DNA of 64,000 nt from Zooshikella ganghwensis DSM 15267 (GCF_000428585.1 NZ_AUAF01000001.1:62001-126000); one strand, 5' to 3'. Positions 40,333-50,323 are shown, numbered from the stretch's first letter. Notes: generated from the sequence alone by a model not told the origin. Made by a program: numbers and translations.

Positions 40333-41523
40333 ATGAGTAAGCAAAATATTCTTGTCATCAATTCAGGCAGTTCCTCAATCAAGTTTGCAGTCATCAACCC
40401 CCAAAATGAACATGAATATGTCAGTGGTTTAGCTGAGCGTTTAAGCCAGCCTGAAGCACGTATCATTTGGAAGCAAGATGGTGAAAAAACCATTTACGAC
40501 ATGCCTAATGCAGATCACGATATTGTCTGCCAGAAAATTCTCCACTTACTGGAAGAGCAACAACTGACAGAAACCCTTGCCGCTATTGGCCACCGTGTTG
40601 TACATGGCGGTGAGCACTTCAAAGCTTCTACCCTCATCAATGATGATGTAGTACAAGCCATTGAAGACTGTAAAGGGCTTGCACCTCTTCACAACCCAGC
40701 ACATTTACTGGGCATTCGAATTACTCAAAAGTATTTTCCAAACTTGCCTCAAGCTGCTGTATTCGACACTTCGTTCCACCAAACTATGCCTCCTCAGGCT
40801 TACCTCTATGCTATTCCTCATTCTCTCTATCGCGACCATCATGTCCGCCGTTATGGTTTCCATGGTACCAGCTACCGCTTTGTCACAGGGGAGGCCTGCC
40901 AGCGCCTTAATATTCCTGTAAATGAAAGCAATATTTTATGTGCTCATTTAGGTAATGGTTGCAGTGCTGCTGCCATATATCATGGCCAATCAGTAGATAC
41001 GACGATGGGCCTAACGCCATTAGAAGGGCTGGTCATGGGCACCCGCTGTGGAAATATTGATGCCAATATTTTCAACTTCCTTCATCAACAGCTTGGCTAT
41101 GATATTGACCGTATTACCACATTACTTAACAAAGAAAGTGGATTACTTGGTCTCTCTGAACTCAGTAATGATTGTCGTACACTTGAAGAAGCTATGGAGC
41201 AGGGTCACGAACAGGCAACACTGGCAATAGATGTATTCAGCTATGTGCTGGCTAAATCCTTGAGTGGCCTTGCCAGCTCACTGGACCATATTGATGCCCT
41301 AATCTTTACAGGTGGTATTGGTGAAAACTCTCGCGTAATACGTGCTAAGGTTTTACAACAACTGCGTATTTTTGGCTTTCAACTTGATGCTGATGCCAAT
41401 GCAAACAACGGTAAAAATAACAAAGGCATTATTACCACTGCAGATAGCCCTGTTGCCTTGGTCATCAATACCAATGAAGAACTCATGATTGCTCGTGACG
41501 CAGCTCAACTTGCAGGCTGTTAA
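40333..41523 (+). CDS. ackA: Acetate kinase AckA
   Basis: Interconverts acetate + ATP and acetyl phosphate + ADP. The 396-residue protein begins with VINSGSSSIKFAV, has GHRVVHGG, DTSFHQTMPPQAYLYAIP, the HLGNGCS phosphate loop, and the C-terminal ALIFTGGIGENS and NTNEELMIARD. GAAGG 6 nt before ATG 40333 sets the start. It is followed by pta, forming the overflow/acetate assimilation pathway. Confidence 0.97.
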   Translation: MSKQNILVINSGSSSIKFAVINPQNEHEYVSGLAERLSQPEARIIWKQDGEKTIYDMPNADHDIVCQKILHLLEEQQLTETLAAIGHRVVHGGEHFKASTLINDDVVQAIEDCKGLAPLHNPAHLLGIRITQKYFPNLPQAAVFDTSFHQTMPPQAYLYAIPHSLYRDHHVRRYGFHGTSYRFVTGEACQRLNIPVNESNILCAHLGNGCSAAAIYHGQSVDTTMGLTPLEGLVMGTRCGNIDANIFNFLHQQLGYDIDRITTLLNKESGLLGLSELSNDCRTLEEAMEQGHEQATLAIDVFSYVLAKSLSGLASSLDHIDALIFTGGIGENSRVIRAKVLQQLRIFGFQLDADANANNGKNNKGIITTADSPVALVINTNEELMIARDAAQLAGC

Positions 41524-41626
41524 TTTGAAGATATAGCCGCAGCAAGCTCATATTTGTCATAGCTTTTGTTTGCTATGTTCACAGTTTGCTGGGGGTATAT
41601 ACAGTTGCTGTAGAAGGATTAACTGT

Positions 41627-43759
41627 ATGCATACTTTTTTTCTTGCACCCACAAGTGCTGGAGTCGGACTCACATCCGTATCTATGGGGCTGGTCCGTGC
41701 CTTTGATAACGTCGGCCTGCGGGTTCATTTTTTTAAGCCTATTGGGCAGCTTCACATCTCAGATCGAGGCCCAGAACGTTCAACTCATGTCATTCAGCAA
41801 CACATGGGGCTAAATCCACCCACTCCGATTTCACTGAGTGAAGTGGAAGATTTGCTGGGTGATAATCAAAAAGATAAGTTACTGGACCGTATCATTGAGC
41901 TGTTTGATCAAAGCGCTAAAGATGCTGATGTGGTTGTCATTGAAGGCTTAGTTCCCACTCGAAGTGCTCCTTATGTCACTCACTTAAACCGTGAAATTGC
42001 AAAAGCAATTGGTTCAGAAGTTATTTTGGTTGCTTCATGCAATGAAAGCACACTGGAAGAAACAGCAAACCGCTTAGAAATTGCGGCTGAAAATTTTGGT
42101 GGTATTGGTAACAACAAGCTACTGGGTTACATTCTTAACAAGGTTCCAAACGCCGACTATAAGAAAATTTGCCCTGGTAAGCCCATAGAGCTACGAAAAC
42201 TTGCCGCCTTTAACCGCAAAGAGTTTGCCCCTATTGGTGCAGTTCCTTGGGATGAGGCGTTGTCTTCTCCGCGCACCAAAGATATTGCTGAATTACTGGA
42301 TACCAAGATTATCTACGAAGGGGACATCACCTCTCGAAGAGTCACTTCTAAAGTGCTATGTGCACGAACTGCGGCCAATATGAGCCACCACCTCAAGCCT
42401 GGTAAGTTGATCATTACCCCTGGTGACCGTGATGATGTGATTCTTGCTTCCAGTATGGCAGCATCGAATGGTGTCCCTTTGGCAGGCTTAATGCTGACCA
42501 ATGGTATCGAGCCCGATCCTCGTATTTTTGAACTGTGTAAAAAAGCTATTCATGAGAGTGGCTTACCTGTGTTGCTTACAGGCTTAGACTCTTTCAACAC
42601 AGCTGCAGCACTGACTCAAATGAATACTGAGGTACCTCTTGACGATTATGACCGTATGGAACAGGTCATGAACTTTGTGGCTGATCACCTCAATGCTGAG
42701 TGGTTAAAAGAACGCTGTGGTACAGCTATTGAAACTCGGATGTCTCCTGCAGCATTTCGTTATCAGCTCACCAAGCGCGCTAACGAAGCGAAGAAAAGAG
42801 TCGTTCTGCCAGAAGGTAATGAACCCAGAACAATTCAAGCTGCTGCAATTTGTCATGACCGAGGCATTGCCCAGTGTATCCTTTTGGGTAACCGGGAAGA
42901 AATCTATCAAGTTGCTGCAAACCACGGTGTTGAGTTACCTGAGACAGTCATTATTATGGACCCTGAGGCCGTTCGTGGACGCTATATCCAGCCAATGGTT
43001 GAACTGCGGAAGCACAAGGGCCTGAATGCTCCTATGGCTGAAGCACAACTGGAAGATAACGTGGTATTAGGCACCATGATGCTGGCTATGGATGAAGTCG
43101 ATGGATTGGTATCCGGTGCTGTGCATACCACTGCGAACACCATTCGCCCTGCTTTCCAGCTGGTTAAAACCAAACCCGATGCCAAGCTAGTCTCTTCAGT
43201 TTTCTTTATGCTGCTACCTGATCAGGTACTGGTCTATGGTGACTGTGCAGTAAATCCTGAGCCTACAGCAGAAGACCTGGCTGATATCGCTATTCAAAGT
43301 GCTGAGTCAGCGAAAGTCTTTGGTATTGAGCCAAGGGTTGCCATGATCAGCTACAGTACAGGTTCTTCAGGCTCTGGCAGTGAAGTAGAGAAAGTAAGAA
43401 AAGCCACAGAGATTGCACGTAGCAAGCGCCCTCACCTTTTGATTGATGGCCCCTTGCAGTACGATGCTGCTGCTATCGAAAGCGTTGCTAATAAAAAAGC
43501 TCCTGATAGCCCTGTGGCAGGTAAAGCAACCGTCTTTATTTTCCCTGATCTTAATACTGGAAATACCACCTATAAAGCTGTGCAACGTAGTGCAGATGTA
43601 ATCAGTGTAGGTCCTATGCTGCAGGGGTTAAACAAACCTGTAAACGACCTATCCCGTGGTGCTCTGGTTGATGATATCGTCTTTACAATTGCTTTGACCG
43701 CAATCCAGGCGGAACAAGTACAGCGCGAAGCTGCTGCAAGAAAAGCAGAAAGTAATTAA
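41627..43759 (+). CDS. pta: Phosphate acetyltransferase Pta (long form)
   Basis: Interconverts acetyl-CoA and acetyl phosphate. At 710 residues it is the long three-domain enzyme: an N-terminal P-loop-like BioD domain (FFLAPTSAGVGLTSVSMGL), a central DRTGG domain (LIITPGDRDDVILA) and a C-terminal catalytic PTA_PTB domain (RVVLPEGNEPRTIQAA, SYSTGSSGSG, FPDLNTGNTTYKAVQR). GAAGGA precedes ATG 41627 by about 8 nt. In an operon with ackA. Confidence 0.97.
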   Translation: MHTFFLAPTSAGVGLTSVSMGLVRAFDNVGLRVHFFKPIGQLHISDRGPERSTHVIQQHMGLNPPTPISLSEVEDLLGDNQKDKLLDRIIELFDQSAKDADVVVIEGLVPTRSAPYVTHLNREIAKAIGSEVILVASCNESTLEETANRLEIAAENFGGIGNNKLLGYILNKVPNADYKKICPGKPIELRKLAAFNRKEFAPIGAVPWDEALSSPRTKDIAELLDTKIIYEGDITSRRVTSKVLCARTAANMSHHLKPGKLIITPGDRDDVILASSMAASNGVPLAGLMLTNGIEPDPRIFELCKKAIHESGLPVLLTGLDSFNTAAALTQMNTEVPLDDYDRMEQVMNFVADHLNAEWLKERCGTAIETRMSPAAFRYQLTKRANEAKKRVVLPEGNEPRTIQAAAICHDRGIAQCILLGNREEIYQVAANHGVELPETVIIMDPEAVRGRYIQPMVELRKHKGLNAPMAEAQLEDNVVLGTMMLAMDEVDGLVSGAVHTTANTIRPAFQLVKTKPDAKLVSSVFFMLLPDQVLVYGDCAVNPEPTAEDLADIAIQSAESAKVFGIEPRVAMISYSTGSSGSGSEVEKVRKATEIARSKRPHLLIDGPLQYDAAAIESVANKKAPDSPVAGKATVFIFPDLNTGNTTYKAVQRSADVISVGPMLQGLNKPVNDLSRGALVDDIVFTIALTAIQAEQVQREAAARKAESN

Positions 43760-43766
43760 CCCAAAC

Positions 43767-43805
43767 AGCGTATGCCTTGTTCAAGGTATACGCTCCTCTT
43801 TCTTT
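43767..43805 (+). terminator. Terminator of ackA-pta
   Basis: AGCGTATGCCTTG and CAAGGTATACGCT form a 13-bp stem with a single G-T wobble and a TT loop (43767-43794), followed by the pyrimidine-rich CCTCTTTCTTT. The hairpin is very strong, though the T-run is interrupted. Confidence 0.8.
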
Positions 43806-44023
43806 AGTTCTACCTTAATTGCCATCTTATTTAAACAAGATGAAATCCTTTCCTAAACCTGTCAAACTCCGCGTTACTCATCGTACTCATATTGCACTTT
43901 TATTAAAATCCATCGTAAGCTGCTGCTTTTAGTGATAATACTCTCTTATTGCTTTGGATAGAGCACATAATAAACACTAAAAACCAGCTACCAAGGAAAT
44001 CATAAAAAAAGAGACGAAAACAC

Positions 44024-44944
44024 ATGCTGTATTTTTTACCATCAACAGTTCGTGGATGCGTTGCAGGATTACTGCTGGTGCTTAATACGCTGACTTTGTG
44101 TTGGCCATTATTTATTATCACTTTTTTAAAGCTGATTATTCCTATTCAAGGGTGGCGGGCATGGTGCGCTAAAGTCTCTATTCGTATTGCTGAATTATGG
44201 ATGACCATTAATAGCGGCTGGATTCACCTTACCCAAAAGCCAAAGTGGCATATTGAGGGTCTTGAGCAGCTCCAGAAAGAGGGCTGGTATTTAGTTACAA
44301 GTAACCATCAGTCTTGGGCTGATATTACAATTTTGCAGCATATACTCAACCGTCGTATTCCTATGCTTAAGTTTTTTCTCAAGCAAGAATTGATATGGGT
44401 ACCTTTTATTGGGTTATGCTGGTGGGCTTTAGATTTTCCATTTATGAAGCGCTATAGCAGAGACTACCTTGAAAAATACCCAGAAAAAAAAGGTCAAGAT
44501 TTAGAAACAACAAGAAAAGCCTGCGAGAAATTCCGAAACACACCCGTTGCCATTTTTAATTTTTTAGAAGGAACCCGCTTTACACCACATAAACACCGGG
44601 ACCAACAGTCACCTTATCAGTTTCTACTGAAGCCCAAGGCAGGAGGTATTGGCTTTGTATTAGGCGCCATGGGTGATCAGCTAAAGAGTATGCTGAATAT
44701 TACGATTTATTACCCTGCTCAGTACCGCTCTTATTGGGACTTTTTATGTGGAAAATTTCGTAATGTGGTTATTAAAATTGAGCAAACAGAAATCCCTAAC
44801 GAATTTAAAAACAAAGATTATCTCAATGACCCTGTGTTTCGTGAGCAATTCCAGTTTTGGGTAAGTGATCTTTGGCAAAAAAAGGATAAATTGCTAGCGG
44901 ATATGCATCAGCAATATACTCAAAGATCACACAATAACCCCTAA
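44024..44944 (+). CDS. PlsC-like membrane acyltransferase (YihG-like)
   Basis: 306-residue 1-acyl-glycerol-3-phosphate acyltransferase-family enzyme of the inner membrane. The N-terminus has hydrophobic helices; the acyltransferase motif I is NHQSWAD (NHx4D), motif III FLEGTRFTPHKH (EGTR) and the acceptor region LKPKAGGIGFVLGAM. This matches E. coli YihG, which acylates lysophosphatidic acid. It follows pta, as an acyltransferase does in Pseudomonas. Confidence 0.9.
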   Translation: MLYFLPSTVRGCVAGLLLVLNTLTLCWPLFIITFLKLIIPIQGWRAWCAKVSIRIAELWMTINSGWIHLTQKPKWHIEGLEQLQKEGWYLVTSNHQSWADITILQHILNRRIPMLKFFLKQELIWVPFIGLCWWALDFPFMKRYSRDYLEKYPEKKGQDLETTRKACEKFRNTPVAIFNFLEGTRFTPHKHRDQQSPYQFLLKPKAGGIGFVLGAMGDQLKSMLNITIYYPAQYRSYWDFLCGKFRNVVIKIEQTEIPNEFKNKDYLNDPVFREQFQFWVSDLWQKKDKLLADMHQQYTQRSHNNP

Positions 44945-44945
44945 A

Positions 44946-44974
44946 AAAATATAGCTGCTTTAACGGCAGCTATA
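44946..44974 (-). terminator. Terminator of the OmpA-like lipoprotein gene
   Basis: On the minus strand ATATAGCTGC, a short loop and GCAGCTATAT are followed by TTTTTTT, a canonical intrinsic terminator just after the convergent stop at 44982. Confidence 0.85.
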
Positions 44975-44981
44975 TCACCAT

Positions 44982-45578
44982 TTAATGTTTCGGGGGTTTG
45001 ATATTAATTTCAACTCGACGATTCATCATACGGCCAGATGAAGTATCATTACTGGCTATTGGACTATCAGGTCCCATACCATAAAAAGTGACACGAGAAG
45101 CAGCAATACCTCTTTGTGTCAGATGATAAGCTACCTCTCTTGCTCGCTCTCGGGATAATCGCTGATTAAATTGATAGTCACCTGTATTGTCAGTATGTCC
45201 AATAATTTCAACCGTATTCTGATCAAACTCCGCTAAAACGTCTGCTAATGCATTAAGTACTTTGCTAAAGTCCTGGCGGATATGTGTAGCATTGATAGCA
45301 AAACTCGCCTCCTCAGGCATTATCAATACTAAATGATCTAAATCGCGAGAAACACTTACTTTTGTTTTTTCTAATGCTTGACGCAAAGACTCTTCTTGCC
45401 GATCAATATAAAAATTATCTTTAGCAGAATAGTTTTTGTTCGCATCAACTTTTGCCGTTTGCTTAGCGAATGGCTCCTTAAACCAGTCGCCATCAACTAA
45501 CTTTTGGCATCCCACAACACCCCCACCCAATAAAGCAATGATCAGCCCGACTCGCGCATATTCCTGTAACTGCCTCAT
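44982..45578 (-). CDS. OmpA-C-domain lipoprotein
   Basis: 198-residue protein with a lipoprotein signal (Cys24 after GGGVVG), a variable middle region, and a C-terminal OmpA/MotB peptidoglycan-binding domain (about 90-195) with VEIIGHTDNTGDYQFNQRLSRERA and the NRRVEI ending, including the Asp and Arg that bind diaminopimelate. Predicted outer-membrane anchoring to the wall. A GTG at 45590 is in frame; ATG 45578 is preferred since GGGGG lies just upstream. Convergent with the acyltransferase, as the Pseudomonas counterpart. Confidence 0.9.
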   Translation of the reverse strand: MRQLQEYARVGLIIALLGGGVVGCQKLVDGDWFKEPFAKQTAKVDANKNYSAKDNFYIDRQEESLRQALEKTKVSVSRDLDHLVLIMPEEASFAINATHIRQDFSKVLNALADVLAEFDQNTVEIIGHTDNTGDYQFNQRLSRERAREVAYHLTQRGIAASRVTFYGMGPDSPIASNDTSSGRMMNRRVEINIKPPKH

Positions 45579-45716
45579 TATTTCCCCCACCTAATTTGGC
45601 TTTTTATAGTATGCTCCTTCATTTACTATGTTTACTATGAAACACAGCGTTAAAGGCTAGTGCTTCATTTTTACCTCTCGTATCGTTGGCTTGAAAATTA
45701 GCCTCCCAACAGTGAA

Positions 45717-46904
45717 TCAAATAGTGTTAACCGACTCTAGCTCATTATCGATAATATCTTTCAGCAAGCTAGCTCTGCTTTCACTCTCTTGTCCATTAAT
45801 AACAGCGTTTAACTTGTAAACTAAACGTTCAAACTCATTTTCGATATAAATACTTTGCAGGAAAACACTTTGTAGTTGTTTATTTGTCTCAGCCCATACT
45901 TGGTCTATTGTTTCCGAGGACGCAGGATATGATTTACCATGCACAACATCACCCAGTTGCAACGATAAATTATCAAATAAATCAGCAACCTCTCTAAGGG
46001 AGGCTTGATAGCCATCTTCTACTTTTTGTATAAAACGCTGCACCCTAGCAATAAAAATATTGATAAAAGCACGCTCAGCTTGCAATGCCATACTCATATC
46101 CAGCTGTTGGATTTTCTGTTCGACAATAGCAACATGAACACTTAACCATTGCCTGAATGCATCAACCTCTTTCCCAGAAAAGTCCGGTGCTTTTTTTAAT
46201 AAGAGCGATACTCGCTCAGTATTGAATACACAACGTCGACCAAATACATGCCAGGCACCCTGTTTACATAACTTATCCAACAAGTGTGTTTCAAAGGCTT
46301 TCGTCATACCATGTGCTTCCATGGTTTTTTTGCCAAACTGAGCCCGCAACTGAACACTTGCGGCAATATCGAAGCTTTCCAGCTGAGTAAGCAAACATTG
46401 CCCTAACTGATCGAGATTTTCACTGCTGAAACAGTCCTGAACAAAGTCATAAGACACACCCTGAGGTAAATTATCGATACTTGTCAACTGCTGTCTTAGG
46501 GAAAGTTTTAGGCGCTTTTTCAGCTGCTGATTAGCAATGGTGTGGTAGATTTCTTTAGTCAGCCTAGCATGTAATTCATTATCCCCCATAGCAACATGAA
46601 TAACATCATTACACCCCATCTCATAAGCATGCATACGAAACTCAAGGTCTTTTTCGTAAGCCACCAGCACAATAGAGGTCCCTTCAGTCAGGCCATTCTC
46701 ATATAAATGCTGACACATCGACAATGCTGTAGTCATCGACTCAATGGGGAAAATAACAATTAACTTTACTGACTCACTACTCGCCGCATGTTGCATTTCA
46801 TCCACAGAGTTGAGCTTAAGCACATGAAAAAAACGCTCAACTCTTCCAACCCATGCTGTTGCAGGTGACTCATCAAAAACAGCTACTTTATACTCTAATT
46901 GCAT
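45717..46904 (-). CDS. Protein with degenerate receiver domain and long helical output domain
   Basis: 395 residues. Residues 1-125 look like a CheY-type receiver: YKVAVFDESP with acidic residues 11-12 and a predicted alternating alpha/beta pattern ending near DNELHARLTKEIY. The usual phospho-Asp at the end of beta 3 is absent (KLIVIFPIES) and the conserved Lys is not evident, so it is probably a pseudo-receiver. Residues about 150-390 are mostly helical, with no recognised catalytic motif; a segment around 240-290 (VHVAIVEQKIQQLDMSMALQAE) may be coiled coil. No histidine kinase is adjacent. I do not recognise the output family. Confidence 0.7.
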   Translation of the reverse strand: MQLEYKVAVFDESPATAWVGRVERFFHVLKLNSVDEMQHAASSESVKLIVIFPIESMTTALSMCQHLYENGLTEGTSIVLVAYEKDLEFRMHAYEMGCNDVIHVAMGDNELHARLTKEIYHTIANQQLKKRLKLSLRQQLTSIDNLPQGVSYDFVQDCFSSENLDQLGQCLLTQLESFDIAASVQLRAQFGKKTMEAHGMTKAFETHLLDKLCKQGAWHVFGRRCVFNTERVSLLLKKAPDFSGKEVDAFRQWLSVHVAIVEQKIQQLDMSMALQAERAFINIFIARVQRFIQKVEDGYQASLREVADLFDNLSLQLGDVVHGKSYPASSETIDQVWAETNKQLQSVFLQSIYIENEFERLVYKLNAVINGQESESRASLLKDIIDNELESVNTI

Positions 46905-46948
46905 AGCACACTCCTTGTGCTACTGAGCCAACCAGTAAAAAATAGCGC

Positions 46949-48610
46949 TTACTGGATTTTTTCTGCACGTATTTTTTTCTTATCAATTTTTCCTACACTG
47001 GTTTTAGGAATAGCATCAACGAACTCTATTACTTCAGGAATCGCCCATTTATGAATCTTCCCTTGTGCTACAAATTGCTGTAAGTGTATCTGTATATCTT
47101 CACCCTTTGTTTGCTTATCTTTTAATACAACCAAAGCACATGGCCTTTCCCCCCACTCAGGATGAGGTAAACCAATAACAGCAACTTCAGATACACCCGG
47201 GTGCTGACTGATTAAGTTTTCCAGGGTCAGTGAAGAAATCCACTCTCCACCGGTCTTTATGACATCTTTAATTCGGTCAGTAATTTGAATAAAACCAAGT
47301 GCATCAATGGTTGCCACATCACCAGTATGGAGCCAACCATCACGCCATAACGCCTCACTTCCTTTTTCTTCTTTTAAGTAACCTTGAGTGAGCCAAGGTG
47401 CCCGACACACTATTTCACCTACTTGCTGTCCATCATGGGCTAAATCATTTCCCTCTTCATCAACAATTGCCAATTCCACCAAAGGTGCTGGTATACCGGT
47501 TTTAATTCTAAAATCAATTTGCTCATCCTCAGGCAAATCTCTTAGCTTTTCGTTTAAATAAGCAACTGATAGCAACGGACATGTCTCTGATAAACCATAA
47601 GCCCCTGTCAAAATAACGCCTTTTTCTCTGGCAGCAACAGTCAACCCTTTCGTTAAAGCCGAACCACCAATTAAAATACGCCAACCAGATAAGTCTGCCT
47701 GCTTTGCAGCCTCTGAGTTTAAAAGCATATTTACAATTGTGGGTACACAATGAGAAAAGCTAACTTTTTCTTGCTGTTGTAATTTAATCAGCAAATCAGG
47801 CTCATAGCGTCCAGGATAAACTTGCTTCGTGCCCACCATTGTTGCTGCATAGGGCACTCCCCAAGCATGAACATGAAACATGGGTGTGATAGGCATATAA
47901 GTGTCGCCAGAGTTCATCAATGGCTGGCCCGCTAAACTGCCTAATGATAAAGAAATCACCAAGGTATGCAGAACAATTTGTCTGTGGGTAAAATAAACTC
48001 CCTTGGGATTTCCGGTAGTACCTGTTGTATAAAAAGTAGTAGCAACAGAGTGCTCATCAAAGTCAGGGAAATTATAGGTAGTCTCACTTTCAGCCAAAAG
48101 CGCTTCGTACTCTCCCTGAAATGAGACGCCTTGCGAAGACAAGTTATCATGCTTACTTTCAGATGGCTTGTCTGTTAATAGCCAGAATCCTTCAACCGTA
48201 TTTAACTTGTCTTTTATTTGTGCCATTAACGGTACAAAGTCATCATGAACTAGCACTAACTTATCATCGGCATGATTCATTGTGTATAAAATCTGCTCGG
48301 GAGATAAGCGAATATTTACCGTATGGATAATGGCACCGATCATGGGAATCGCAAACATACACTCAAGGTAACGATGAGAGTCCCACTCTAAAACTGCTAC
48401 AGTATCTCCAGGTCTCACTCCCGCTTTTGTTAACGCATTTGCTAAACGACAGATACGCTCATAAAGCTCGCCGTAGGTATAACGAAATAAATCACGATAG
48501 ACTATTTCCTGCTGAGGCTCATAACGCGGACCAGAGAGTAAAATCTGCTTAATTAAAAGAGGATATTCGTACGCACTGGCAGTGGGTTTAACAATTTTTG
48601 TTTTTAGCAT
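46949..48610 (-). CDS. Fatty-acyl-CoA synthetase (AMP-forming, AlkK-like)
   Basis: 553-residue ANL superfamily enzyme that activates carboxylates as acyl adenylates then thioesters. The P-loop-like motif TFYTTGTTGNPKGV, the adenylate motif LTGAYGLSETCP, the hinge GWLHTGDVATID and the C-terminal PKTSVGKIDKKKIR with the catalytic Lys are all present. Length and the YRDLFRYTYGEL start resemble AlkK/medium-chain ligases. It diverges from an acetyl-CoA acetyltransferase gene, suggesting fatty-acid degradation, but the chain-length preference is inference. Confidence 0.9.
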   Translation of the reverse strand: MLKTKIVKPTASAYEYPLLIKQILLSGPRYEPQQEIVYRDLFRYTYGELYERICRLANALTKAGVRPGDTVAVLEWDSHRYLECMFAIPMIGAIIHTVNIRLSPEQILYTMNHADDKLVLVHDDFVPLMAQIKDKLNTVEGFWLLTDKPSESKHDNLSSQGVSFQGEYEALLAESETTYNFPDFDEHSVATTFYTTGTTGNPKGVYFTHRQIVLHTLVISLSLGSLAGQPLMNSGDTYMPITPMFHVHAWGVPYAATMVGTKQVYPGRYEPDLLIKLQQQEKVSFSHCVPTIVNMLLNSEAAKQADLSGWRILIGGSALTKGLTVAAREKGVILTGAYGLSETCPLLSVAYLNEKLRDLPEDEQIDFRIKTGIPAPLVELAIVDEEGNDLAHDGQQVGEIVCRAPWLTQGYLKEEKGSEALWRDGWLHTGDVATIDALGFIQITDRIKDVIKTGGEWISSLTLENLISQHPGVSEVAVIGLPHPEWGERPCALVVLKDKQTKGEDIQIHLQQFVAQGKIHKWAIPEVIEFVDAIPKTSVGKIDKKKIRAEKIQ

Positions 48611-49029
48611 GAATTGTCATCCTTAACGTGTCATATTAACGACTTAAATACATCATAAAGCCTTCGACACTGTGATCACGAAGTTGTAAAGCTTATTAAT
48701 AAAGCTTAAATGCACATAAACTGACCGTCGAGTTACTGCTTTATATAAACTCCTAGTCATTCTATACACCACACTAACGTTTACACTCTTAACAGAATAA
48801 ATATACGACATTTATCGTGCATGTAGCTAAGTGCAAAAAGCAATCTTTAAGACAAAAAAGTCATTAACATTTCCAAAACTTACCAGTCAGTTATTACGTA
48901 GTATTTCCCCTTTAAAAACAGTTAAAATCTCACTACAAAACGTAATAATCATCCCCTTACCCTCTAAGCAAAGGGTATTGCATAAGAATAAATCTAATAA
49001 CAAATTTTCTAATATGAACAGGTAAGCTC
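48611..49029. other. Divergent intergenic region: acyl-CoA ligase / thiolase
   Basis: About 420 AT-rich bases between two divergent lipid-metabolism genes, a natural site for shared control. I saw no convincing operator or promoter pair, and the 64-codon frame inside (48831-49025) is low-complexity and unsupported. Confidence 0.35.
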
Positions 49030-50217
49030 ATGCAAAATAAGGATGCAGTTGTTCTGGTTGATGGCGCCCGCACTCCCATGGGCAGCTTTCAAGGTGCATT
49101 TAAAACACTGTCGGCTGTTGATTTAGCAGCTATTGCTGTCAAAGAGGCCATTCAAAGAAGTGCTTTGTCACCCACGGATATTCAAGAAGTTATCATGGGT
49201 TGTGTGTTACCTGCTGGTCTGAAGCAAGGTCCTGCTCGCCAAGCTAGTCTCCAAGCAGGCATTCCTGCAAGTACAGGCTGTACAACGATTAACAAGTTAT
49301 GCGGCTCAGGTATGAAAGCAGTCATGCTTGCCCATGACTTAATTAAGGCGGGTACGAATACCATCATGCTAGCTGGCGGCATGGAAAGTATGAGTAATGC
49401 ACCTTTCCTTCTTGAAAAAGCCAGACAAGGTTATCGAATGGGACATCAACAGGTGCTAGATCACATGTTTACTGATGGGCTTGAGGATGCAGAGACTGGC
49501 AAGCTCATGGGTTGGTTTGCACAACATACGGCAGATGAACATGAAATCAGTCGAGAAGCCATGGATCAATTTGCTATTAACTCATTGCAACGTGCCAATG
49601 ATGCAATTCAAACCAATAAGCTCGACGCTGAAATTGTACCTGTCCCTGTACAAACGCGTAAACAAACAACCCTCGTTCAAACCGATGAGCAACCGGGTCA
49701 AGCAAATATTGAGAAAATCCCCTCCTTGAAGCCAGCATTCGCTCAGAATGGCTCTATTACTGCCGCAAACTCCAGCTCTATCTCGGATGGTGCATCAGCC
49801 ATTGTGTTAATGTCTGAGTCAGAAGCTGTACAGCGTGGTTTGACTCCCAAAGCCCGTATTATTGCTCATAGCACCCACTCACAACACCCATCGACCTTTA
49901 CAACAGCCCCTGTTGGCGCCATTAAAAAAGTTCTGGATAAAGCTCAGTGGCAAAAAGATGATGTCGATTTATTTGAGATCAATGAAGCTTTTGCCATGGT
50001 CACCATGTTTGCCATGCAAGCCTTAGATTTACCTCATGAGAAAGTCAATATTCACGGTGGTGCATGTGCTCAGGGCCATCCTGTTGGCTCAACAGGCTCC
50101 AGAATTTTGATTACGCTCATGTATGCGCTTGAGCATTATAATTTGAAACGTGGCATTGCTTCTCTATGCATTGGTGGAGGTGAGGCCACAGCAGTAGCCA
50201 TTGAGCGGATTTCATAA
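49030..50217 (+). CDS. Acetyl-CoA acetyltransferase (thiolase)
   Basis: 395-residue thiolase that condenses or cleaves acetoacetyl-CoA. The nucleophilic Cys91 is in INKLCGSGMKA, the second motif is NIHGGACAQGHPVGSTGSR and the C-terminal LCIGGGEATAVAIE holds the second catalytic Cys. The biosynthetic-type sequence fits PhaA/AtoB; no phaB or phaC lies nearby. Divergent from the acyl-CoA ligase. Confidence 0.95.
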   Translation: MQNKDAVVLVDGARTPMGSFQGAFKTLSAVDLAAIAVKEAIQRSALSPTDIQEVIMGCVLPAGLKQGPARQASLQAGIPASTGCTTINKLCGSGMKAVMLAHDLIKAGTNTIMLAGGMESMSNAPFLLEKARQGYRMGHQQVLDHMFTDGLEDAETGKLMGWFAQHTADEHEISREAMDQFAINSLQRANDAIQTNKLDAEIVPVPVQTRKQTTLVQTDEQPGQANIEKIPSLKPAFAQNGSITAANSSSISDGASAIVLMSESEAVQRGLTPKARIIAHSTHSQHPSTFTTAPVGAIKKVLDKAQWQKDDVDLFEINEAFAMVTMFAMQALDLPHEKVNIHGGACAQGHPVGSTGSRILITLMYALEHYNLKRGIASLCIGGGEATAVAIERIS

Positions 50218-50242
50218 AAAAATAACTGACTATCAAATACGA

Positions 50243-50280
50243 CATGTAAAGCCAGCTTCAGGATAAGCAGGTTTTACATG
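50243..50280 (+). terminator. Strong hairpin downstream of the thiolase
   Basis: CATGTAAAGCCAGCTT and AAGCAGGTTTTACATG pair over 16 positions with one G-U and one mismatch, around a 6-nt loop. It starts 25 nt after the thiolase stop. No T-run follows, so it may be a processing or stability signal as much as a terminator. Confidence 0.55.
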
Positions 50281-50323
50281 TTGATTAAACTGAACCGTAA
50301 AATGCATGGAGCACATTAAGGCT

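Noticed and set aside
48831-49025. 64-codon frame in the ligase/thiolase intergenic region
   Set aside because: Low-complexity Lys/Ser/Asn-rich translation of AT-rich DNA with no start signal.
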